Part shown: piece after piece, positions 49,275 through 58,619 of the stretch
How positions within the stretch are numbered: position 1 is the stretch's first letter
Layout of the letters: every line of letters begins with the position of its first letter
Assembly (NCBI RefSeq): GCF_024594815.1
Contig: NZ_JANJOU010000028.1
Location: 19,665-83,664 of the forward strand
Direction of reading: 5' to 3'
Length of the DNA: 64,000 nt
From: Roseomonas populi
GTDB lineage: Bacteria > Pseudomonadota > Alphaproteobacteria > Acetobacterales > Acetobacteraceae
Translations under genes and position numbers: made by a program
The notes under the pieces: generated by a model
Told to the model about the DNA's origin: nothing
What the model saw: only the letters and a program-made list of their open reading frames with translations
Database searches by the model: none

Positions 49275-51410
49275 GTGGATCACCCCGCACGCGGCGACGC
49301 GGACGCTTACCGGCGCTACTTCGCCGGCATGGATGCCTCCTTGGACCAGAAGGCGGCCTTCCTCTCCGCGCATCTCGTCACCGATCCCGGCGCGCGCATC
49401 CTCGACCTCGGCTGCGGCTCCGGCGCGCTGTCCGCCCGCATGGCGGCGCTGGCGCCCGGGGCGAGGGTGGTCGGCATCGACATCGATGCGGGCACGATCG
49501 CGCAGGCGGCGGCATTGCACGACCTGCCCAACCTCGAGTTCCGGGTCGGCGACGCAGCGGCGGCGCAGGAGCCGGCGGACGCGGTCGTGTCCTGCTCCCT
49601 GCTGCACCACGTCTACACCTACGCGCCCCGCCCCTACGACGAGACCGCAGCGGAGGCAGCGCTGCGCGCTCACCTCGCCTCCCTCCGGCCCGGCGGGCTT
49701 CTCGTGCTGCGCGACTTCTGCCGGGACGGCGCGCCGGGCGAGACCTGCGTCCTGGAGCTGCCCGGCGAGGAGAACGCCGCGCTGCTGCGCGACTTTGCCG
49801 CCCGCGCCCGCCCGCTGGACCCGCTCGGCGCCGGCTTCCCGCTGGAGGAACTGGGAGAGGCAGGGGACGGCTGGCTCCGCTTCCGCCTGCACCGCCACTG
49901 GGCCGCCGAGTTCCTGTTGCGCAAGGACTACCGCGAGGACTGGGAGGCGGAGCTGCGGGAGGAGTACGCCTTCTGGCCGCTCCGCCGCTTTGCCGAGGTG
50001 GTGGAAGGGGCCGGCGCCCGCGTGGTGCGGGCCGCGGAGGTGCGGAATCCCTGGGTGGTGCAGAACCGCTTCGCCGGCCGCGCGCGCCGTTGGGATGAGC
50101 GGGGGCGGCCACTGCCCTGGCCCGCCACCAACATGGTCCTGGTGGCGCAGAAGGTGCCCGTCGGCGGTGCTGTCCGCTTGCAGCAGCGCCGCTTCGACCC
50201 GGCGCCGCCCACCTACCTCAGGCAGAGTGCCTGGAGTGGGCCGGACGGAACCTTCGACCTCGTGCAGCGCCCCACCGGTGCTGTGGACTTCCTGCCTTTT
50301 TCGGTAACGGATGGCTGCCTCCGCGTGCTGGCCCGCAACGGCTGGCCGCGCCCGGCCCTTGTCGCCATTGGCACGGAGACGGGAGAAGCGGCAGAGCTGC
50401 GATCGGGCCACGTCGTGGAGATGATCTCCCTGGCCTCCGACGGGGAGGACCTAGCGGCCGACTTCCAGGCCCGCGCCGGCTTTCCCATCCCCTCCGGCAC
50501 CCGGCCCGAGGCCCTTCTGAGCTTCCTGCCCTCAGCCGGCCTGGTAGACGAGGTTGTCAGGGCTTTCGCGGTTCCCCTCCCGGTTCTGCCGCCGGTGCAG
50601 CCGGCCTCCCGGCCGCCCGGCCAGACGCTGGACCCCGGCGTGCTACAATCCTTCGACGCGGCCGGACTGCTGCGCGCGGCGGAGGTCGGCATGCTGCCCG
50701 AGGCGCGGCTGGAACTCGCGGTTCGCGTCCTGCTCCGACGCCTCGACCTGCCGGCCGGGCGCTGGGCGGGGGAGGAACTACCCTCCGACCTGCCCGTCGT
50801 CGTCGCCTCGAACCCCGAGACGGTCTTCCACCCAGCGGGCACGCCCTTCACGCCGGCGGCAGGAGCGGCCGGGTATCTGCGCCGCGCACGCTCCGTCTTC
50901 GTCGAGACGCTGGCGGGAGCGGGCGGGCCCGTGCGGGGCGCGGAGCAGGTGCTGGAGCTCGCCGTGCCGGCCCATCATGGTGCCTGGACCGTGTCAGTGC
51001 TTCCCGTGGCACGGGATGCAGGGGGCCGGGTGCTAGTCGGGCTGGAGCGCCGCGTGCTGCCCGCCGCGCAGCTGGGCTTCGGCGACGCCGCCCTGCCCTG
51101 CGTTCCGGCCTGGCGCCTCGGCGTGCCGCCGGACGCGCCGGAGCCGCTGCGCGAGGCGGCGGCCCGGGCCGCAGGATGCGCGCCGGGATCGTTGGCCCCG
51201 CTCGGCGCCGCTTACCACCCGAGTTCCGGCATCACGCCCGAACGCGTGCAGCCCTTCGTCGTGCCGCTCGATGCCATGCCATCCGCGCTGCGCGAAGTGC
51301 TGCAACCCGTCCCGCTGCGCTGGCTTCTGGACAGGGCAGCCCTGCTGCGGGACGGCCACCTGCTGATCGCCGCGTTCCGCCTGGCATGCGCGCTGGACGA
51401 TCCGGCGTGA
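49275..51410 (+). CDS. SAM-dependent methyltransferase with degenerate Nudix-like C-terminal domains
   Basis: 711 residues. The first 290 are a class I methyltransferase: motif I ILDLGCGSGALSARM, then VVGIDIDAGTIAQA and VSCSLLHHVYTY. The remaining 420 residues show two repeats of a Nudix-like pattern, the second with PEPLREAAARAAGCAPG where a Nudix box would read RELxEExG, then AAYHPSSGITPERVQPFVV, which matches the usual end of the fold. The catalytic Glu residues are lost, so the tail may bind rather than hydrolyse nucleoside-diphosphate compounds. Start 49275 is an in-frame GTG; no better codon is nearby. Substrate unknown. Confidence 0.78.
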   Translation: MDHPARGDADAYRRYFAGMDASLDQKAAFLSAHLVTDPGARILDLGCGSGALSARMAALAPGARVVGIDIDAGTIAQAAALHDLPNLEFRVGDAAAAQEPADAVVSCSLLHHVYTYAPRPYDETAAEAALRAHLASLRPGGLLVLRDFCRDGAPGETCVLELPGEENAALLRDFAARARPLDPLGAGFPLEELGEAGDGWLRFRLHRHWAAEFLLRKDYREDWEAELREEYAFWPLRRFAEVVEGAGARVVRAAEVRNPWVVQNRFAGRARRWDERGRPLPWPATNMVLVAQKVPVGGAVRLQQRRFDPAPPTYLRQSAWSGPDGTFDLVQRPTGAVDFLPFSVTDGCLRVLARNGWPRPALVAIGTETGEAAELRSGHVVEMISLASDGEDLAADFQARAGFPIPSGTRPEALLSFLPSAGLVDEVVRAFAVPLPVLPPVQPASRPPGQTLDPGVLQSFDAAGLLRAAEVGMLPEARLELAVRVLLRRLDLPAGRWAGEELPSDLPVVVASNPETVFHPAGTPFTPAAGAAGYLRRARSVFVETLAGAGGPVRGAEQVLELAVPAHHGAWTVSVLPVARDAGGRVLVGLERRVLPAAQLGFGDAALPCVPAWRLGVPPDAPEPLREAAARAAGCAPGSLAPLGAAYHPSSGITPERVQPFVVPLDAMPSALREVLQPVPLRWLLDRAALLRDGHLLIAAFRLACALDDPA

Positions 51411-51435
51411 CGTGATCCGCAGCCGCCGTCGGCGT

Positions 51436-51617
51436 GGCCGCGCGGCGATGGGGCGGCACTTCGGCGCCACTGGCGCTATCCCGCCGCGCTCGACACGCCG
51501 GGCACCGTGGCCGGCTGGGTGCGCCGCGGAGGCGCCAATGGGGCGGCCGTCGCCTTCGTGCGGCCCGGCCTCGGCCAAGGCTTCTTCGAGGACGGGCTTG
51601 TCATCAGGTTGCGGTGA
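51436..51617 (+). pseudogene. Frameshifted remnant of the 40241-40657 gene family
   Basis: In frame 1 GRAAMGRHFG and, after a one-base loss near 51467, in another frame HWRYPAALDTPGTVAGWVRR and VRPGLGQGFFEDGLVIRLR align with the C-terminal 60 residues of the protein at 40241-40657. No start or N-terminal half is found. The fragment ends at TGA 51615-51617 and overlaps the end of the gene on the opposite strand. Confidence 0.75.
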
Positions 51618-51981
51618 CCCGCCGCAGGAGCCGGGATCCCAGCGCGACGATCCCAATGGCGACTGCGAGCGACAGCGCGAGCGTCACGGCCATGTAGAAA
51701 TCCTCCACATCCTCGATGCCGTCGATGTCCAGCCAGGTGGTGACCTGGATTAGCGCGTCCGTCATGCCCGGCGTGAACTCCAGGCGGCCGACGAAGCGGG
51801 CCAGCCCGAGCCAGATCGCCAGCACGGCGCAGATCCTGGCGGCGATCCGCACCAGCCTCAAGGGCAGGCATCCCGCGCGCCGCGCACGTAGCGCGCGCCG
51901 GGGAAGCGGCGGCCGGGGCGGCACAGGCCGTCGAGGCCCGATCCGCGGGCCGCTGCGCGCCGGGCCGGGGCCCCCGGTCAC
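51604..51981 (-). CDS. Hypothetical membrane protein
   Basis: 125 residues, GTG start overlapping the previous stop by four bases. A long Arg/Pro-rich N-terminus (about 1-45) is followed by two membrane helices (ICAVLAIWLGLARFVG and VTLALSLAVAIGIVALG). No family recognised. It is probably coupled to the exported protein at 51978-52673. Confidence 0.58.
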   Translation of the reverse strand: MTGGPGPARSGPRIGPRRPVPPRPPLPRRALRARRAGCLPLRLVRIAARICAVLAIWLGLARFVGRLEFTPGMTDALIQVTTWLDIDGIEDVEDFYMAVTLALSLAVAIGIVALGSRLLRRVTAT

Positions 51982-52673
51982 CGATCGCGGCCCTCATCCC
52001 GCCGGTTCGTCGTGGCCGCCAGCCCGGACAACAGCCGCCCGGCGCCGTCGGCCGGTGCCTCGGAACGGCCCAGACGCGTCAGATTGAACGAGGGCAACCC
52101 CTCCCCACAACGGATCCCGTCGATCCGCCAGGAGCCCCCACGGTGAAGCAGGCGGTAGGTCGCGGCCGCGCTCCTCCCCTCTCCTGGCCAGCGATAGGCG
52201 ATGATCGCCTCGCCGGGCCTCGTGACCTGGGTGCGGTAGAGGTAGGTGCCGTTGCTTTCCTGCGCGCAGGTCACCGGCACGAAGTCGAGGCCGCAGACCT
52301 CGTCCGGGCGGTAGCGCCCTCCGCAGTTCCGCCGCAGGAGCGTCCGCTCCGTCCGTGCGATCGCCGCGATGAGAGCCGGCGTCAGCAGGGTTGTGTAATC
52401 CACCGTGCGGCGGAAGCCTCGCTCGCCGCGGCCGCCCAGAAGATTGGACAAGGGGTCGGAATCAGCGTCAACACGATGCAGGATGTTGTCCAGTGCACGC
52501 TCCACCTCTGTTTCCGGTGGGTGGAACGGGAGCTCCGGCCGGACTGCCAGGGCGGTTGCCGCCGTGACCGGCAGGGCGAGAAGGGCGACCAGGACCGCCC
52601 CATGCAATATGGCCACCCGGTTTGCCCTCGCTCCGAAATCTGACGTTTCCCGAGGCCGGACCTTAGCGGTCAC
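51978..52673 (-). CDS. Exported or anchored hypothetical protein
   Basis: 231 residues with one N-terminal hydrophobic segment (VAILHGAVLVALLALPVTAATALA, after about 18 residues) that could be a signal anchor. The mature part has four cysteines (NCGGRYRPDEVCGLDFVPVTC) and ends in a charged tail. No recognised family. Upstream of it the divergent small exported gene starts at 52815. Confidence 0.62.
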   Translation of the reverse strand: MTAKVRPRETSDFGARANRVAILHGAVLVALLALPVTAATALAVRPELPFHPPETEVERALDNILHRVDADSDPLSNLLGGRGERGFRRTVDYTTLLTPALIAAIARTERTLLRRNCGGRYRPDEVCGLDFVPVTCAQESNGTYLYRTQVTRPGEAIIAYRWPGEGRSAAATYRLLHRGGSWRIDGIRCGEGLPSFNLTRLGRSEAPADGAGRLLSGLAATTNRRDEGRDR

Positions 52674-52814
52674 GGTGTCCGGAGACCATGGACGGCGAAC
52701 CAGGCCCGGGAGCCCCGGCCATCCATCACTGCCTTCTCATCGGGCGATCGGCACCGGGCAGGTTATCTCCCCAGCATCTGGCCGCGATGAACGCGCCCGA
52801 GCCGAGGAACCCTG

Positions 52815-53099
52815 ATGCGCCGCTTCGCTCTTCTTACCGCCCTGCTGCTCTCGGGCCTTCCCATGCCCATCCATGCCCAGGCGCCCGGGCCGGCCGCGCC
52901 GACGCGTCCGGTCACCATGTGGGAGGACGTAGACCAGCCGATGAGCGCGCTGCTGAGCGGCGGGCACCGGATCGTGTCCGCCATGGGCCCGAGTTTCAAG
53001 CTGGAGCGGAACGGCAAGTACGTGACCTGCGAGGTTCGCCCGGCCGGTGGGATGCGCGGCACGCGCGAGACCACTTCGGAGTGTCACAGGCTGAACTGA
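52815..53099 (+). CDS. Small secreted protein
   Basis: 94 residues with a convincing signal peptide (RFALLTALLLSGLPMPIHAQA). The short mature part holds MWEDVDQPMSALLSGGHRIV and two cysteines near the end. The family is not recognised. It has no downstream partner on its strand; the next gene is convergent. Confidence 0.6.
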   Translation: MRRFALLTALLLSGLPMPIHAQAPGPAAPTRPVTMWEDVDQPMSALLSGGHRIVSAMGPSFKLERNGKYVTCEVRPAGGMRGTRETTSECHRLN

Positions 53100-53272
53100 T
53101 GACACGCGGCTGTCACGCCGTGCGCCCCACCCTACAGGACCGGCCTTCATGTTGTCGTTCGGGAGCATGCGGGCCAGGCAGGGCGGCGTGCTCCCTGAGC
53201 TCTGCGTCCCCTTGTGGCTCGAGTGGTGGGCGGTAAGCTGACGCCCCGCTGAGGTCCGCATGGCCGGTCGGG

Positions 53273-53776
53273 TCAGCGCCGGGTCAGCCTTCTCAGCCAT
53301 CGTCCGACCCGGTCCCACAGGGGAACGCCGAGGAGCAGCGTCTCCGGCCTGACACGCCGCGGGTCGGCCCCGGTCTCGGCCGCGACCGCCCGGGCCAGGT
53401 GAGTCCATGTCTCGTCCACATGCGGGCAGGGCTCCGGCAGAACCTGCAGCACCGACATGTGGAGGTCGCCTTCGGTCCGCCAACCCGGCGCGTCGCGCAC
53501 GTCGAACCGCACGCCGAACTCCCTCTTAACGCGTGCGAGCGCCGCCCACTTGTCGCCGTCACCACCGAGACCCAGGCTCTCCAGCGTCGCCCGGGCGCGT
53601 CCACGGACGTCCGGGGGCAGGAACCGGGGTGACGGGCCAGCCCCATCGGACGTCACGGCGTCCCCCGTGCCGCGGCGGAGCGCCCGCCTCCACAAAGCAG
53701 AGGAGGGATGATCCGCAGCACGCGGACTTTCAGCGTCATCGTCATACGCCGTTCCTTCATTGGCAGACCATCTCAC
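53273..53776 (-). CDS. Hypothetical soluble protein, possibly acyl-carrier-like
   Basis: Up to 167 residues from GTG 53776; the first 50 residues look low-complexity, so a later start is possible. The core (WAALARVKREFGVRFDVRDAP and LARAVAAETGADPRRVRPET) has the helix spacing of small acyl-carrier-like DUFs, but no phosphopantetheine Ser motif is visible. Function unknown. Confidence 0.42.
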   Translation of the reverse strand: MRWSANEGTAYDDDAESPRAADHPSSALWRRALRRGTGDAVTSDGAGPSPRFLPPDVRGRARATLESLGLGGDGDKWAALARVKREFGVRFDVRDAPGWRTEGDLHMSVLQVLPEPCPHVDETWTHLARAVAAETGADPRRVRPETLLLGVPLWDRVGRWLRRLTRR

Positions 53777-54632
53777 TTGCCCCCGTGTTCGAGGACACCT
53801 GACTCATTAACAGTCCTTCAACACCGCTACCCGAGGTCGGCTGCCCCAGCCGGGATACGGTTCGGAAAGGACCCGCCAGTTCCAACGAGCGAGCGGCTCG
53901 GTTTCTTCTCCCGGCCATCTAACTTCGAGGGTCTGAACACTCGCGCTTGTGCGGCGCGCCCCCTTCCACCTGCCACCAGCACCTCGCGCTGGCGCGGTGG
54001 CATCGGTGCGCGATCACCGGTTGAGGCCGACCTCCGAGTCCCAGAGCAGAGAGGGTACGGGGTGTGGCCGCAGGGCGCTTTCGCCTGCTTGGTCGGGCCG
54101 GATTTCGTGCGGAATGCCTCTCCGCCAGTACATGAAGCTGATCCGCAACCTCCCCGGCTGCTCGTCCGGGAAGGCCTCCGGCAACTCGCCGACCGACCGG
54201 CCAGCCGCGTTCCGCAAGATCGGTTGGGGCACCGGGCAAGCTGTTGGAGGGTGGTCGGGGGATCGACGTATCGGCTGTGGCTGGCCTGCGGGGACGAGAG
54301 CTGCACCCTGAACCGCGCGCCCGCCAGAGGAGGGCCCGTCGGGGGAGGACGGTAGGGTACCCGTCCCCCTTACCGGGCGGAGAGCCGCAGTACGAGCCGG
54401 GCGCCCTACCGCCAGCAGCCCCGCCTGCTTGGCGGGGACGTCGCGCGGGCCGGTGGCGGCGGTGCGGCCCTTCGTGGAGAGAACCCCATTATCGCCGGTA
54501 GGCCGCTCCGTCCTATCCTGGGCAGCGGGGGGAGGTGCGGCGCACGGCGCGCAGCGGTCCGCGCTGCTCCGTTCGCCGCAGGCGGGTCGGCGGATGCGGG
54601 ACGAAAGCTGCGTGCGGACGAGACGACCCGTG
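53777..54632. other. Gene-poor, apparently decayed stretch
   Basis: About 850 bases with several short overlapping frames on both strands, none with a recognisable domain, a proper ribosome site, or codon use like the neighbouring genes. I see no RNA gene or repeat. It lies on the edge of the second insertion-rich zone and is best read as eroded sequence. Confidence 0.5.
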
Positions 54633-55321
54633 ATGGAGGTGACGGCAGTGACGACGTGGCGAACCGGCTTGCTGCTGCTGGCCATGTGCCTGCCGGCCGC
54701 GGCGACGGCCTCCGACACGGTGCTGGCCGTCGTCGCGGGGCGCCGCTACGCCGTGCCCCGGGCGCTGGTGGACGGCCCGGGCACGTCGTGACCGGGATCC
54801 TCTCGATGCGGCTTCTCTGGCCCGGTGCCGTGCCCCTGCCGCCGGGGCACGACACCTCCTACGAGAGCGGCCTGGTGGCCATCGGCGTGCAGGACATCTC
54901 GCCCACCACGCAGGTCGAGCAGCTGTCGAGCATCCCGGGGCAGCGGGCGCGGTTCCTCACCCTCTGGCGGGACAGCACCGTGGACCAGCTCGGCCTCGCC
55001 TCGGACTTCAGCCTCGCCGCCCTGTCCCTCGGCGACACGGAGGAGGCGTCCCGGCTCGGCCTGCGCGCCCTCGGACCCTTCGCCGCCGTGGACCCGACGC
55101 GGGAGCTGCGGCTCTTCGCGGACGGGCCGCCAGCGCGCCTCTCCGTTCTGATGGCGTGCTGGACCGGCCTGTCGTGCCAGCTGTGGTGGATGGATGGCGA
55201 GGCGGCGGTGGAGGTCACCTTCGCCGAGCGCTTCCTTCCGGACTGGGCCGCGATACGGAACGAGGTGACGGCGTTGCTGAACCGGATGCGGGCGGGGCGC
55301 GGAGTAGCACCGCACCCCTGA
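54633..55321 (+). pseudogene. Frameshifted exported hypothetical protein gene
   Basis: ATG 54633 opens a signal peptide (TWRTGLLLLAMCLPAAATASD) that ends in TGA at 54791; the coding sense continues one frame over from near 54780 with SMRLLWPGAVPLPPGHDTSYES, then LVAIGVQDISPTTQVEQLSSI and CWTGLSCQLWWMDGEAA, to TGA 55321. One single-base change would join both frames into about 228 residues. The stop lies at the edge of a dead IS5 element, so the true C-terminus may also be lost. A sequencing error is an alternative to decay. Confidence 0.65.
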
Positions 55322-56110
55322 CAGGCCAGGGGACGGATAGGCCAGCGGAGGGCAGCCATAGCGACGTGGATCATGGCCTCGGATACGTCGAGGCGCTGCT
55401 CGTAGTCGCGGACCAGGCGTCGCCAGCGGATCAACCAGCCGAAGGTCCTCTCCTCCACCCAGCGACGCGGGAGGACGTGGAACCCTCTCGGATCGGAGCG
55501 CCTGACGATCTCAACGACCAAATCGAGGAGAGCGGCCTTGTCCATCAGCGTCGGCCGGTCGTAGCCCGTATCCGCGAAGAGGTGCTTCAGCCACAGCCAG
55601 CGGCGGCGGATGGTGGCCAGGATGGTCTATACGCCGGCGCTGTCCGACACGTCGGCAGGCGTGAGGTTCACCATCAGCAGCCGCCCGTCCGTGTCCACGG
55701 CGACGTGGCGCTTGCGACCGACGATGCGCTTGCCTCCGTCGTAGCCCCGAACTTCAGCGAAGCGCGCCTTGACCGCCTGGCTGTCCAGCACGCCCCCTGA
55801 AGGGCTTGCCTCCCGCCCCGCTGCCTCGCGGTCCAGCATTAAGGCCACGTCGTGGATGGTCCGGAACAGCAGGCACCGGACGAAGCGCCGGAACCACCAG
55901 TACACCGTCTGCCACGGCCCAAAGTGGATCGGCAGCATCCGCCAGCTTCCGGCGCTCCGGGCCAGGTAGCGGATCGCGTCCAGCACTTCGCGCAGGGCGC
56001 GGTAGCAGCGGCTCCATCCGCCCCTACTCCTCGTCCGTCAGATCAGACGGGTAGCGCTTCGTCTTGCGGGCAAGCTCGGCCATCCGCCCACGGGTCTCTC
56101 GGGTCCACAT
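55322..56110 (-). pseudogene. IS5-family transposase, inactive
   Basis: From ATG 56110 the protein begins WTRETRGRMAELARKTKRYP then SDLTDEE followed by a TAG where the family has Trp, loses sequence in the LLPRPAR/LREVLD region, resumes with HFGPWQTVYWWFRRF, VLDSQAVKARFAEVRGYDGG (catalytic Asp) and VDTDGRLLMVNLTPADVSDS, then hits a second TAG (Gln codon) near 55630 and continues with FADTGYDRPTLMDK and ERTFGWLIRWRRLVRDYEQR (catalytic Glu). Two nonsense codons and a deletion disable it. Ends of the element are roughly 55310 and 56150. Confidence 0.85.
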
Positions 56111-56286
56111 CCCAAGCTTGAATCACCCCGCCCAAGCCCTGCTAAGCCATTCTCAAACGGTCACTGAGCCATCCGTCAGCCCAGGCGAGGGAAGTCAGCC
56201 TAGTCGCGTCCCGCTGCATCATCGGTCATCCCGGGGTGGTCGCGACAGGTCCTGCTTGACCACTCGTGTCGTCTCCTCCTGTCCAT

Positions 56287-56699
56287 CTACGGCGTGGAGA
56301 AGCAGTCGAGGCTGTCCGGGTGGACGAAGTGCCGGCAGATCGCCCGGATCGCCTCCCCGTTGTCCTTCCGGAAGTCGGCGATGGTCTCAAAGTCCGGGAC
56401 CAGCCGCCCTGTCGGCCACATCAGCTCGAGTTTGCGCCCTGCCTCGCGCTCTAGCCGCCGGCTGGACTGGATGCGGTTGAAATGGCCGTAGATGTAGATC
56501 TTCAGCAAAGTTGCGGCGTGGTAGGCCGGACGGCCAGTCCGTTCGGGGACGACCCCCTCGAACCCGAGCTCGGCCAGATCAAGCGCCACGACAAAGGCCT
56601 CGATCACCAGGACCGGGTTCTCCTCAGGGACATAGTCCTCATGCAGTCGGAGAGCAGTGTCACCTGGCCCCGCTCCTCGGCTTCCACGAAGCGTTTCAT
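56287..56699 (-). pseudogene. IS1182-family transposase, N-terminal fragment
   Basis: ATG 56699 gives KRFVEAEERGQVTLLSDC, then a frame change near 56645, after which LGFEGVVPERTGRPAYHAAT, KIYIYGHFNRIQSSRRLERE and FETIADFRKDNGEAIRAICR match the IS1182 N-terminal domain. The frame ends at 56287, before the catalytic core, so about two thirds of the gene is gone. The 176 bases between this and the IS5 remnant hold no recognisable gene. Confidence 0.82.
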
Positions 56700-56921
56700 C
56701 CCAGCCTTCTCGCCGAAGGCCATAGGATACTCCGCCAAGCGTTTTCACACCGCCTCCGCCCGAACCGGAAGGAGATCGAGCGTCAGGCAGTGCTCCGAAG
56801 CGGACACAACGAGATTGGAAAAGTGCGTGGTACCGCGTGCTGATCCCATCGCGTCCAGCGGTGAGCCCGGGCGCATAGTCCGGGCGATGCAGGTACCTGC
56901 CGCTCCAAAGCCCTCGCAGGC

Positions 56922-58490
56922 TCACTGTGGCAGCCCGGCGCGCGCGAGACCCTCCAGCACGAGTTGCTGCGCCCGCGGATGCAGCGCGATCGATTGGGCG
57001 CACCAACTCACCGTCAGGTCCGGAAACGAGCGCCTGAGTGCGACAAGCGAGCGTCGCGCCTCATCGCCCGCGCCAGCGTGCATCGCGGCCGCAGTCAGGA
57101 ACCGGTGCGGCCAGGCCCGGGCGGGTTGACGCTCCAGTGCGCGGGTCAGAGCGCGCGCGGAGCCGGCGCAGTCACCCCGTATGAACGCGGCGATGCCGAG
57201 CCCGACCATTGCGATGGTGCCGTCGTCGCCGGCGGGATAGAGAGTCAGCGCGCGCCGGAAGGCCGCGGCGGCCCTGTGTCCGTCGCCGCGGAAATTCTGG
57301 ATGAAGCCGAGCCGCCGCAGCGCTTCGGGCTGGCAGGGGTCAAGGGCGAGGCTGCGCGCGACCAGGACCTCTGCCTCATCGAGACGCCGGTTGAGCGAGA
57401 GCGCGCCGGCGACCAGCGTCAGAACCTCCGGATCGTCCGGCATCAGGGCCAGCGCCCGAGCACCCTGCGCCAGGGATCGCTCCCGGTCTCCCCCCGCGTC
57501 GCGCGTGAAGCAGTGGTTCGCGCCCAGCGCAAGGCTCCATGCCGCCAGGGCCAGCGCGCGCGGATGTGCGGGCTGGCGGTGGAGCGCCTCGCCCAGGAGG
57601 TCCAGCGCCATGCCAACCATCCCTGGCTCCTGAGAGAGGGCCGCTGGCCGGGCGCGCGCGACAAGGCTGTCAACGTCGGCCCGCTGCCGTGGCATCGCCC
57701 TTGCGCGGGCAGCCCTGTCGGCGGCGAGCACTGCCCGCAGGGCGCCCACTGCGCGCTCTGCCCAGCCGACGCCGGCGCGGCGTCGGAAGGGCTCACGTAC
57801 CATGCCCAGCACCGCGCCGGTGGAGGGCTGCACGAACGACAGCACCGCGCCATCCGCCTCCGCCCGTCCCTCCAGCCGGAGGACGGAAGCGGGTTGGGCG
57901 GATGCGCGCCCCTCCGAGCTGAGCAGGGCGAAGCCGTGCGCGCGCCCGAGGGCGATCGCCAGGTCGTCCGTCGCGCGCCGTGCCAGGGCGGCGTCGGCAG
58001 GCGTGGCGGGGACCAGGGGGCGCAACACGAGCGGCGTGCAAGGGTCATCCGACACCGCCTGGACGCAGCGTCCTGCGCGGAGGGTGGCCGATGGCGCCTC
58101 CCCGAAGGCTTCGGCATAGGCGATGGCGAAGCGCCCGGGATGCGCGAAGCCGTGGCGCAGCGCCGCGTCCAGGACAGAGGTCTCCGCACCGGCGCGGAGA
58201 GTCTGTCGGGCAAGATCGAGACGGAGCCGTTGGACGACGGTCCGCGGCGAAGCGCCGAGGATCCCAGTGAACCGTCGTTGCAGGGTGCGTGGCGAGACGC
58301 CCGCGGCCGAGGCCAGATCGTGGAGGGTCGGAGCCGCCACGGCATCCTGCGCCAGGGCGGCCCTCACGGCCTCCAGCGCGCGCCGGACGCAGCCTCCCCC
58401 GCCCTTATCGGGCCTGCCGGCGACATCCTGGAGATCGAGCGGTCCGTTTCGAGCCGTGGGACCCGCTCGTGCCTGCCGATACCTTCCCAT
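56922..58490 (-). CDS. AraC-type regulator with TPR domain
   Basis: 522 residues: an AraC double HTH (about 50-140, LHDLASAAGVSPRTLQRRFT and AALRHGFAHPGRFAIAYAEAF) is joined to a middle domain like those of CadC/cyclase-type regulators (about 150-245), then TPR repeats (about 280-500, e.g. AEVLVARSLALDPCQPEALR). The order suggests a regulator that senses through protein contacts. ATG 58490 is used; the frame is open upstream. It is divergent from the exported cupin gene at 58620, its most likely target. Confidence 0.82.
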   Translation of the reverse strand: MGRYRQARAGPTARNGPLDLQDVAGRPDKGGGGCVRRALEAVRAALAQDAVAAPTLHDLASAAGVSPRTLQRRFTGILGASPRTVVQRLRLDLARQTLRAGAETSVLDAALRHGFAHPGRFAIAYAEAFGEAPSATLRAGRCVQAVSDDPCTPLVLRPLVPATPADAALARRATDDLAIALGRAHGFALLSSEGRASAQPASVLRLEGRAEADGAVLSFVQPSTGAVLGMVREPFRRRAGVGWAERAVGALRAVLAADRAARARAMPRQRADVDSLVARARPAALSQEPGMVGMALDLLGEALHRQPAHPRALALAAWSLALGANHCFTRDAGGDRERSLAQGARALALMPDDPEVLTLVAGALSLNRRLDEAEVLVARSLALDPCQPEALRRLGFIQNFRGDGHRAAAAFRRALTLYPAGDDGTIAMVGLGIAAFIRGDCAGSARALTRALERQPARAWPHRFLTAAAMHAGAGDEARRSLVALRRSFPDLTVSWCAQSIALHPRAQQLVLEGLARAGLPQ

Positions 58491-58619
58491 GGAAGCTCTC
58501 CGGAGCAACAGGGTTCCTGGCGTGTCCCGGACAGTATGGCGCAATCCGGACAGAAGCGGCGCAGTTGCCGTGCTCACATCTTTCCGATCCCGCAACCGGA
58601 GCGGGGCAGGAGGCACGCC

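Noticed and set aside
54014..54718. Minus-strand frame of 234 codons
   Set aside because: Low-complexity proline/alanine/arginine content without a domain; it overlaps the signal-peptide gene on the plus strand.
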